NCBI GenBank assembly: GCA_964017185.1 | Contig: OZ024874.1 | Coordinates: 33,518,721-33,582,720 of the forward strand | Length of the DNA stretch: 64,000 nt | Source: Rugalucina vietnamica | Lineage: Eukaryota; Mollusca; Bivalvia; Lucinida; Lucinidae | Reading direction: 5' to 3' | In this document: piece after piece, positions 36,606 to 46,015 of the stretch | How the letters are laid out: the number at the start of each line of letters is the position of its first letter | How positions within the stretch are numbered: position 1 is the stretch's first letter | Made by a program: the position numbers and the translations under genes | Notes under the pieces: model-generated | The model's database searches: none | Told to the model about the DNA's origin: nothing | Seen by the model: only the letters and a program-made list of their open reading frames with translations

Positions 36606-37797
36606 TATACAATTATTGACTTCAATGAGGTAGACATAAGGATTTCATGCTGAGAACATGCTCTTATAAAATAAAGTGCGGTTACCCGAGAAACTAGGTG
36701 CTAAGTCGGGTTAGATAAGGAAGTGAGGTTTTGAGGCTTCCTACTGATAACAGGTGGCTTTGATTCACCCAGTAGTAATTATGGCAATTAAAATGCTGCA
36801 GTGGACAGAGTCTGCTAATCTGTTTGGTCATTAAAAGGTAACCTGATACCACAATCAAAAGAATGGAAAATATATAAATGTTTATTTTATAAATCATACA
36901 AAAATTTTAAGGCTATAGCTTTAAAGAGGGCGAAAAGTTAATTGAGTTTTGTTTTTCAAACGTTAAATTTGACCAAAAAATAACATTTTTAATATATTGT
37001 TGAGGAAAAGAAAATGAGCAAAATACAGGTAAATGTAGCTAAAGACTCTAGGTGTTAATTAGTTCATTTACATAATAGGTGCATAACAGCAAGATAAGAA
37101 TTCTTGTTTACAGATATAAGAGATGTTCTCATCATGATCTACCCGACAAAAATTATATTCACCGAGGCCGTAAGGCCGAGGTGAATATAATTTTTGAGGG
37201 TAGATAAATCCTTATGTCTACCAAAATTGAAGTCAATAAATGTTTTGTTATATGACTTTTTGACTATTAATGCAAAATTTCTACTTTCATTTTTGGACCT
37301 TAAGTCTTATTGCAGAATTGATGTCTAACTAAGGTCCTTCTCATAAGTTTTAACAAACGTTTCTGCACTATTTTAAAAGGCAGTTTCCCAATAGAATGCC
37401 TATTATTTTGTGTTTAAAAGATGTGTCACAAAGAAAAAGTAAAACATGCAACTCTTTTTAGATATATCCATTCAGCCAAAGAGAAATGAACACAAATAAA
37501 ACAAAATTGTTGTTAAAACTCATGAAAAGACCTTAGTTTACCTGTTGAATGTTGATACATCAAATCATGTCAATTTCACATAGCCCATGTTAATTTCATG
37601 CTGATACTATTTTTGGGTACTCAGGAGGGGACTATAGATTTTGGAGGTTAAAATAGAAAATCTGTCAAAATAATTAACCTCCAGGAACTGGTTTGATCTG
37701 GTTTTCATCAGTTTGGTCTAGTTTCAGAAAAATATAAGGATTTATTAAAACTGAATGAGCCAATCAGGAGACAGGATTTTTTTCAGTCATATAACAA
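36606..37797. mobile_element. Palindrome-ended insert H3 in A13
   Basis: Same position in the A unit as H1 and H2. The left palindrome arm is split by a 491-bp insert; the centre ACCGAGGCCGTAAGGCCGAG is in the H1 orientation; it ends GTCATATAACAA. The interior is more diverged and partly different from H1 and H2 (37,260-37,560). Confidence 0.75.
36646..37136. mobile_element. 491-bp TIR insert in the arm of H3
   Basis: Ends CATGCTGAGAACATG and CATGATGAGAACATC (inverted) continue as CTCTTATA. The flanks GGATTT and ATCTACC join to the intact H sequence GGATTTATCTACC, so no target duplication is visible. No coding region was recognised. Confidence 0.7.
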
Positions 37798-38253
37798 ACA
37801 TGTATATTGCCCCGGGGTGGGGCACATGAGCCCCTGGGGTCCAATTTTTTTCAGAATCATTAATCTTCAGTCCTACTGCCCATTTCCTGCAAGAATTTCA
37901 CTTCAAATGACATTTTAAAAGTTTTCCCCATTCAAATGCATTGGCGACCTATGTTGACCTTGCCGTAAAATAGGTCAAGGTCATCACAGTGTCATGATTT
38001 ATATATACATTGTAGTGCTTGAGCCATTAATGCTTCATGCCAAGTTTCGTTGAAATCGGTCCACCGGTTCTGGAGAAGATTTTTGAAGGGTTTTTACCAT
38101 ATATGGGCATGGCGGCCATCTTGGTCATGTGACTTGGATTTCTTATATATACATTGGTTCCCCCTTCCTATTGATGCTTCATATAAAATTTGGCTTTGAT
38201 TGGCCAAGCGGTTTCAGAGGAGATGATCTTTGAAATTGTGGACGGACGCTCCT

Positions 38254-38426
38254 ACCAGAGAGACATTGTGGGGTGACCAATGTCCATGCCATAGAAAATA
38301 GTGGGGTGATTCACCATTTACAGAATAAATCGCAACCCATAATACAAGTGTGCACCCCACATTACTCTCAGAACACCCCACATTTCACCAATATTCTCAT
38401 AACTCACCCCACATAGTACCTCTGGT
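38254..38426. mobile_element. Short MITE inside A13
   Basis: Inverted ends ACCAGAG and CTCTGGT, with inner CATTGTGGGGTGA matched by TCACCCCACATAG. It interrupts the GACG microsatellite of A13. No clear target duplication. Confidence 0.6.
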
Positions 38427-38762
38427 TAGTTCGGACAGACGGACGCCGGATCATGGCCATCCTATAAGCTCACCTTCAAGAAGATTTTTAAAGGTTTTTG
38501 CCATATATGGGCGTGGTGGCCATCTTGGTCATGTGACCTGGATTATTTATATATACATTGGTTCCCCCTTCCTATAGATGCTTCATATAAAATTTGGCTT
38601 TGATTGACCATGCGGTTTCAGAGGAGAAGATCTTTGAAATTGTGGACGGACGACGGACGGACGCCGGAGCATGGCCATCCTATAAGCTCACCTTGTGAGC
38701 CTTCGGCTCAGATGAGCTAAAATGCTTGTCTGATGGGTGAGAAATTGCTATTTTCTACACAC

Positions 38763-39007
38763 CTGGAGAATTAATGACAATCTCTGTGGGCATATTAGCT
38801 GTGGAACCTTCAATGGTAAACGACTTAGGTCTTGTTGGTGTATCCAAATCCTCTATGATGAGCAGGGGTCGACTCAGGGTGGGTGATCCTCCACTGACGG
38901 TGGCCCTCCGCTGTTTAGGGTCTACTATCACTGGAAGAGTAAACTGTGGAGACTCAGAGCCACTCCTAAACACCTCATTGTCAGTGTCATTACCATCAGT
39001 AGCTTCT
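38763..39007 (-). CDS. CNKSR: Probable next exon of the same CNKSR gene (Ser/Pro-rich linker)
   Basis: Minus-strand exon of 245 bases: acceptor TTACAG|A, donor TCTCCAG|GTGTGT. It encodes 81 full codons starting EATDGNDTDNEVFRSG and including RRATVSGGSPTLSRP and RPKSFTIEG, then a final split Gly codon. The composition is low-complexity Ser/Pro/Thr/acidic, and I recognise no domain. The upstream exon at 57,776-58,059 leaves AA of a codon and this exon starts with A, so joining them gives an intact Lys codon and an open frame (…QYSP-K-EATDG…). Matching strand, matching phase and linker-like composition make it the likely next CNKSR exon after an 18.8-kb intron, but it could belong to a different gene inside the intron. 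Nothing resembling the PH domain or later exons was seen below 38,762. Confidence 0.7.
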
Positions 39008-39154
39008 CTGTAACAGTGGACAACATGACATACTGTATATTTGGAAATTTTAAATGAAAACTTAACTTTCCATAGTGTTTCCACATTCAAAGTGCTTGGT
39101 AAAAGTTATTTTACCAGTTCCGAATCATGTTTTGTTCAATACATTTTCCAAATA

Positions 39155-39341
39155 CAGGTGAACCTCATTATAACGCTATCTTTGGGGTCCACATAATTAG
39201 ACCGTGTTATTAGTGAACCGTGTTATAATGAGGTTGCTTTCAATAGACATATAGGTAAACAATCATTTTGGGAGCCATAACATGACCGTGTTATAATGAA
39301 AACCGCATTATAATGAGGCGCGTTGTAATGAGGTTGAACTG
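39155..39341. mobile_element. Tc1/mariner-type MITE, 187 bp
   Basis: Ends CAGGTGAACCTCATTATAACG's first 12 bases and GAGGTTGAACTG are inverted repeats; TA lies on both sides (39,153-39,154 and 39,342-39,343). The interior repeats CGTGTTATAATGA motifs. It is too short to encode a transposase. Confidence 0.8.
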
Positions 39342-39497
39342 TAGTTGCTATATGCAAATTAAGTTTTAAAGGAATCTCTTTCTTATAAATGTAATGTTAT
39401 TAAGTTTGTGAACCAGCTGCATGCTATAGAAGACTATTATTTCTGTCAGTTCTAAATCATTTTACCAGTTCCACATCACTTGTGTTGGTTTAAAAAA

Positions 39498-39890
39498 CTA
39501 GAAAAAGTGCCTTGAGAGGCACGTTTACCCCCCAGCCGGTAGCCACCAAGCACCCCTCCCTACCCCCTATCAAAACAACACCCCTACTGTTTGATGCCAT
39601 GGAATGCAATATAACCCTAAAGGGCATCTATGATCCAAATAGGAATACCTTCCTATGAGTATTTGTTGAGATATTAACTTAGAGAAGAAAAAAACACTAT
39701 GTAAATAGCACATTTTCAAGGTGACCTAGATTTTGAACTCTAGCCCCACCCCCGGGCATGGACCCTCAGGTCCGAACTCCTTGAAACAAAGCAAACCTTT
39801 TAGGGTACCTGAAGTCCAAATATGAATGATTTCTGACAATTAGCTCATGAAATATACACCACCAGAAAAACTTTAACTTTATACACAAAC
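39498..39890 (+). mobile_element. Family E copy E1 (3'-truncated)
   Basis: CTAGAAAAAGTGCC start, 5' hairpin GTGCCT-TGAG-AGGCAC, then TTTACCCCCCAGCC. It has about two core units (CTCTAGCCCCACCCCCGG, TTTTAGGGTACCTGAAG) and stops after CTTTAACTTTATACACAAAC without a 3' hairpin. Confidence 0.75.
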
Positions 39891-39991
39891 AACAAAATGA
39901 TTGACATTCATGTATTTTAATTACTTATACATGAACTGAATAACATATCAAATTCATACACAAACAAATACCTTTTAAAACAAAACAAAAA

Positions 39992-42670
39992 TAAGAGCTG
40001 TCGCAGGACAGCGTGCTCGACTGCTTCTGACCTTTGTCAAACATAAGGCCAAACCCATTATGCTCATACATCTTTTTGCCTTGATGCAATAAGGCAAAAT
40101 CACTGAACCATGAAAGTTAACTATAACTACCTATAACTACTATAACTACCTAAGATTTAAAGGTCTCACTCATACTGTGAAAGAAATGTGTTCATATACC
40201 AACTGAGTGCCAAGACACAAGGCAAAATCACTGAACCGTGAAATAAGGTCACACTGACCTATAAGTATTTCAGGGTCAAAAGTCTAGTGATACTACTCAT
40301 AATGTGAAAGAAATATGATCATATACCCATTCAGTGTTGAGATATAAAGCAAAATCACTGAACCATGAAATTAGGTCATAGTGACCTATAAGTATGTTTG
40401 GGTTAAAGGTCTGGTCATACTCATCCATAATCAGTATGAAAAAATACCAACTGAGTGTCGAGATATAAGGCAAAATCACTGAACCATGAAATTAGGTCAG
40501 AGTGACCCAGGAATACTTTACGGTCAAAGGTCTTGTCATACTCATACATATTGTGAAAGAAGTATGTTCATATACCAATTGAGTGCCGAGATATAAAGGA
40601 AAATCACTCAACCGTGAAATTAGGTCATAGTGACCTAGGACTACTTAAGGGTCAAAGGTCTTGTCATACGCAAACATAGTGTCAAAGAAGTTTGTTCATA
40701 AACTACTTGAGTGCCGAGATATAAGGCAAAGTCACTGAACCATGAAATTAGGTCACAGTGACCTATAAGTATATTGGGGTCAAAGGTCTGGTCATACTCA
40801 CTCATAATCTGAAAAAATTATAAAAATATACTAATTGAGTGTCAAGATATAAGGCAAAATCACTGAACCGTGAAATTAGGTCGCAGTGACCTAGGACTAC
40901 TTCAGGGTCAAAGGTCTTGTCATACGCAAACATACTTTGAAAGAAGTTTGTTCATACACCATTTGAGTATGGAGATATAAGGCAAAATCACTGAACCGTG
41001 AAATTAGGTCACAGTGACCTATAAGTATATTGGGGTAAAAGGTCTGGTCATACTCACTCATAATCTGAAAAAAGTATGAAAATATACTAATTGAGAGTCA
41101 AGATATAAGGCAAAATCACTGAACCATGAAATTAGGTCACAGTGACCTAGGACTACTTCAGGGTCAAAGGTCTTGTCATACGCAAACATACTTTGAAAGA
41201 AGTTTGTTCATAAACCATTTGAGTGCCGAGATATAAGGCAAAATCACTGAACCGTGAAATTAGGTCACAGTGACCTATAAGTATATTGGGGTCAAAGGTC
41301 TGGTCATACTCACTCATAATCTGAAAAAATTATAAAAATATACTAATTGAGTGTCAAGATATAAGGCAAAATCACTGAACCGTGAAATTAGGTCGCAGTG
41401 ACCTAGGACTACTTCAGGGTCAAAGGTCTTGTCATACGCAAACATACTTTGAAAGAAGTTTGTTCATACACCATTTGAGTACGGAGATATAAGGCAAAAT
41501 CACTGAACCGTGAAATTAGGTCACAGTGACCTATAAGTATATTGGGGTCAAAGGTCTGGTCATACTCACTCATAATCTGAAAAAAGTATGAAAATATACT
41601 AATTGAGTGTCAAGATATAAGGCAAAATCACTGAACCGTGAAATTAGGTCACTGTGACCTATAAGTATATTGGGGTCAAAGGCCTGGTCGTACTCGCTCA
41701 TAATCTGAAAGAAGTAAGAAAATATACAAATTGAGTGTCAAGATATAAGGCAAAATCACTGAACCATGGAAAGTAGGTCAACCGACCCTTACCGTCATGA
41801 CACACAAGTCAGTGTCACAAAGTCAAAAGATGAATGACCAACCATCTTCCTAAGTTGTTTCTATTAAGAAATAAAAAGAAAAAAAAATTCTGGGAGTTCT
41901 AGATTTTGACCTCTAGCCCCGCCCCCCTGACTACGACCCAGAGGTCCGATGCCATGGAACCTAAAGTGTATGAAGTATGAATGCTTTATGATAAGTTGTT
42001 GTCAAGATATGGACTCCTTGTAAAAGTTACACAGCAGTATATCTATTTTTTACAGTGTTCTAGTTTTTAACCTCCAGCCCCACCCCCCAGGCATGGACCC
42101 AGAGATCCGATGCCATGAAATGAAACTCAACCCTACAGGGTACCTATGGTCCGAGTATGAAAGCCCCCTGATAAAAAGTTTTCAAGATATAGACTTCTAG
42201 AATACTATATCACAGAAAAGCCATTATCATTAATGGTGTTCTAGATTTTAACCTCTAGCCCCACCCCCTGGCATGGACCCAGGGATCTGATGCCATGGAA
42301 TGAAAGCCGACCCTACAGGGTTTCAATGGCCCAAGTATCAATGCTTTCTGATGAGTGGTTGTCAAGATATGGACTTCTAGAAAACTTTAACACAAGAATT
42401 GCCATTTTTGAAGGTGTTCTAGATTTTAACCTCCAGCCCCACCCCCTGGCCTGGACCCAGGGGCCCGATGCCATGGAATAAAAGCTAACCCTACAGGGTA
42501 TCTATGGTCCAAGTATGAATGCTTTCTGATGAGTGGTTGTCAAGATATGGACTTCTAGAAAACTTTAACGCAAGTGTGACGCGCACGCGCACGCGCACGG
42601 GAACGGGAACGGGAACGTGGACGACCGGGGTGACTGCAATAGCTCTATGCACTTCGTGCAGTCGAGCTAA
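39992..42670 (+). mobile_element. Family D copy D4 (complete, uninterrupted)
   Basis: TAAGAGCTGTCGCAGGACAGC start; arm GCTCGACTGC pairs perfectly with GCAGTCGAGC at the 3' end; 3' hairpin AGCTC-TA-TGCAC-TTC-GTGCA-GTC-GAGCT, then AA. The interior has a 128-bp array (40,200-41,780), then ~175-bp units with TTTAACCTCTAGCCCC-type phrases and CACCCCCTGGCATGGACCC (41,890-42,560), then a microsatellite of GCGCAC and GGGAAC steps (42,580-42,615). At 2,679 bp it is the reference for D3 and supplies empty sites for A10, A11, A12 and the LINE. It encodes no protein. Confidence 0.9.
40246..41660 (+). promoter_or_regulatory. Array of 12 inverted AGGTCA repeats (oestrogen-response-element type) in D4
   Basis: 15-mers of form AGGTCA-N3-TGACCT start at 40,246, 40,373, 40,494, 40,622, 40,750, 40,878, 41,006, 41,134, 41,262, 41,390, 41,518 and 41,646. 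Nine have both half-sites perfect (for example AGGTCACAGTGACCT); 40,494, 40,878 and 41,390 have one change. About 10-20 bases downstream most units have GGGTCAAAGGTC, a DR1 arrangement. These match the consensus sites of steroid-type and RXR/HNF4-type nuclear receptors; binding is inference. Confidence 0.75.
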
Positions 42671-43390
42671 CAAAACTATCTTGGCTCTGTCTTGGGGACA
42701 GCTCACTACCAAACATCTTTGCAGCATTTGCAAACCTGGAACTCCCCAAATCATGAGATAGCACATCTATGAGTGTAACAGTCTGGATCTGAGAAAATTC
42801 ATGCTCCCTTGAATGACCCTATTAAGCCATATTCTGAGTGTTATGCATGGATCTGTGTACATGATAGGCTTGACCCCTGAATGCTGGGGGATCCTGGACA
42901 GGTCTGAGACATCAGGCATGAACGGTGCTCTCGAGACCAAAGGCTAGCAAGTTCAGGCATGAAGGGCAATTTCACTGCCTTAGATCAGGCATGAAACGGT
43001 GCAAAAAGGATTCCCCCAGAGGCTTGAGTCTTCAGGCATGACGGGCAATCTCTAAGCCTAATCAGGCATGAAACGGTGCATGAAGGGGGTCAGCCCTGAT
43101 CCTGAGGCGTGTGATGAACTGCTTAATAGGATCATTCTTAATTCCGATTTCAGGAATGAAAGGGTGCATATTTCATCAAGAGGCTGAGGTGTGCTTGAAT
43201 AAGGGACCTGAATTCTCAGAGGCAGTCATTGAATATTGTGAATAGTTATATCTAGCGTTGGATGCTCATCAATTTGGACAGTCCGGCATCATTTTAGCAT
43301 GAAATAAACAATGGAAGTTTCCCCCACTAAACTTGAATTCAGACGTAATGTTTTTTTGGGGGGAACTAAGGCCGGGAACTATTCAAAACA
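42671..43390. repeat. Unclassified sequence with a recurring AGGCATGAA motif
   Basis: TCAGGCATGAA followed by (A)CGGTGC or GGGCAAT recurs about five times between 42,915 and 43,080. No terminal repeats or coding frame could be established. It could be a decayed mobile element or a minor satellite. Confidence 0.4.
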
Positions 43391-44558
43391 CTAGAAAAAG
43401 TGCCTTGAGAGGCACGTATACCCCCGGCTGGTAGCTCCCTCCAACGCCCCCACCCCTCAGCCCACCACCACCAATCCAGACATGCTCACTGACAGTGACA
43501 CATTAAACCTCAATTCCTGATGAAAGAGAGCGCCCTCAACAAGTAAATCTTATAAATTTGTATTTGCAAAAAACACTGTCTAAAACCATGGGGAGTGGGG
43601 GGGGGGGGGTGTAGTAGAATGACAGATCTATTTTAGAGCAGTATACAGAGCTGACTTGTATACTCAATCTAGGACTTGATCGCGGACATTGAGGGTCAGG
43701 TCCTCGGTCCTAGATGTAAAGTAGAATGTCATTCTTCAATAATATTAAAAAAAAAAAAAAAAAAGATGTCCTATATTTTGACCTCTAGCCCCACCCTCAG
43801 GGCATGGACCCTAGAGTCTAATGTCATTAGGAACAGGGCAAACCTTATAGTGTACCTTTGGTGCAAGTACGAATCATTTCTGAACATGGTGGTAAAGAAA
43901 AGTAAAGAAATACATTTTTTTAAAGAAGTTCTAGATTTTGACCTCTAGCCCCACCCCCCGCACATGGACCCTAGTGTCTGAACCTTACATGGTACCTATG
44001 GTCTAAGTATGAATGCTTTCTGATAAAACTTTGTGGATGTCAAGAAAATAGACTTACAGAAAATATTTATTATGATATTTATCATATTATAAATAAGTCC
44101 TAGATTTTGACCTCTAGCCCCACCCCCCTGGAGATCATACCGAGCATGGAGTATGAAAGCAAACCCTATAGGGTATCTATGAACTAAATAAGAATACATC
44201 CCTATGATTGTTTGTTAAGATATGGACTTGTAGAAGAAACATTAAAATTGTTAACAGCATATTTTAAAGGTGACCTAGATTTTGACCTCCAGCCCTACCC
44301 CTGGGGATGGGCCCTGGGGTCCCAACTCATGGAAACAAAGCAAACCCTATAGGGTACCTATGGTCCAAATATGAATGGTTTCTGACCATTGGTTCATGAG
44401 ATATACACCTCTAGAGAAACTTTAACCAAAACTTTGACGTAAATTCCACGAACGTTCCGGAATTACGAACGAAGAAACGAACTAACTAACTAACTAACTA
44501 ACATACGAACGGAAAAGCGAAAACTATATACCCGTTGGCATAAATGCCGGGGGTATAA
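43391..44558 (+). mobile_element. Family E copy E2 (complete)
   Basis: CTAGAAAAAGTGCC start, 5' hairpin GTGCCT-TGAG-AGGCAC, arm TATACCCCCGGC, which pairs over 12 bp with the 3' GCCGGGGGTATA. The 3' hairpin is TATACCC-GTT-GGCA-TAAA-TGCC-GG-GGGTATA, then A. Core of ~175-bp units with TTTTGACCTCTAGCCCCACC, the same cargo as distal D4. A CTAACTAACTAACTAAC run and GAACGGAAAAGCG precede the 3' hairpin. A homopolymer A run lies near 43,747-43,764. Confidence 0.88.
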
Positions 44559-44991
44559 CAAGCATGGAAGTGACTGTCCCAAAGACACGGCTACCAAACA
44601 GTTAAATGCGTAACCGCCGGTTAAGAATAGACATCCGATTCACGTCCTTCCGGTTTTGCGTGTGAGGTGCAACAAAATGTAAACAAAACATACACTATTC
44701 GGATCGATCGATAATTATTTTGTAGTACAGTACGGTATCAAAAATCTAAGAATGCTATTTTGTCACTTATGTATCATTGTTAGACAGCACCAAAACAGTT
44801 TGCAACATTACTTGATGTTTTTGGGGGTTATTTAATCCCTCCTTCGAAACATGTGTTTCAACATGGTCAAGAACAGCAAAATACAACTAAAAACTTGGCA
44901 ATTTGCTGTTAAATACCATGTTTTTGTGATTGTTCCGCGACAAATTTGTAGTTATATATTAAATAAATTACAACTGATGTCTGCCACAGTA

Positions 44992-45200
44992 CTGTAAATC
45001 CGGAAATTTTCGCGAGTACTTAATTTTCGCTAATATTCGCGAAGTCGTTGCTTCGCGAAAATAAAGTTCTCGCTAATAAAGAATTACTATTAGCTTTATA
45101 GACTGCACGAGTACTCGCTCGCGAATTCAAGAACTCGCTAATAATTCAGAAATCGAAAATTCGCGAAATAAAAGTCTCGCGAAAATTTCCGAATTTACAG
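44992..45200. mobile_element. Tc1/mariner-type MITE, 209 bp
   Basis: Ends CTGTAAATCCGGAAATTTT and its inverted partner (AAAATTTCCGAATTTACAG) are flanked by TA on both sides. The interior is a series of CGCGAA and TTCGCG palindromes. No coding capacity. Confidence 0.85.
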
Positions 45201-46015
45201 TATTCACTTTTCTTAGGGTTCAACATTTATTTTTCGAAGGGAAGAAAAAATGGTTAAGCATTTAATCATTAAAACCAGAGGACCAATGGTCCTGTAAACG
45301 CTCACCTGAGATCTGCTTCATATGCCAATAAACATATTTGAATATTATGGTATTTAACCCCAGTGCAGGGGCAGATGAAGCCCTTGGGCCATTTTCTTTT
45401 TTCAGAACAATCAATATTCTGTCCATTTGCCAATTTCCTGCTCATTTTCCCCTTCAAATAACATTTTAAAAGCAGATGAGCCCCTGGGGTCCATTTTTTT
45501 TTCAGAATCATTAAATTTCAGTCCTACTGCCCATTTCCTGCAAGACTTTCACTTAAAATGACATTTTAAAAGTTTTCCCCATTCAAATGCATTGACGACC
45601 TATGTTGACCTTGCCATAAAATAGGTCAAGGTCACCACAGGGTCATGTTTTATATATACTTTGTTTGAGTCATCCATACTTCATGCAAAGTTTTGTTGAA
45701 ATCGGTTCACCGGTTCTGGAGAAGAAGATATTTTAAGGGTTTTTACCATATATGGGCATGGCGGCTATCTTGGTCATGTGACCTGGATTATTTATATATA
45801 CATTGGTTCCAACTTCCTATAGATGCTTCATATAAAATTTGGCTTTGATTGGCCAAGTGGTTTCAGAGAAAAAAATCTTTGAAAAGTGTGTATGGACAAC
45901 AGACCGGCCAAGGTCAAGAGATGACCTTGACCTAAATTAATCATATACCTTCATCTATTCCATTAGTTGTTTGCATCTACCACTTTTCAGATCTCAGGCT
46001 GCAATAGTTTTCAAA

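Larger units (their letters stand above)
35639..38720 (+). mobile_element. Family A copy A13, mosaic, with H3 and a small TIR insert
   Basis: CCAGAGGACCAATGGTCCTG start; ~455-bp units; H3 at 36,606-37,797; a GGACGG run broken by an insert at 38,254-38,426; an incomplete internal end (TATAAGCTCACCTTCAAGAAG near 38,463); then one more partial unit and a final GACG microsatellite and hairpin ending TCAGATGAGCTAA. The double 3' region suggests recombination between two family A copies. Confidence 0.8.

Noticed and set aside
38774-39013. 79-residue plus-strand frame
   Set aside because: Antisense shadow of the minus-strand exon, which has proper splice borders and phase.
40246-41660. CRISPR-like array
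   Set aside because: The whole 128-bp unit is repeated, with no unique spacers, and it lies within a eukaryotic mobile element.
42671-43390. Possible old LTR-type remnant around the AGGCATGAA motif cluster
   Set aside because: No paired terminal repeats, primer-binding site or coding trace could be seen; left as unclassified.
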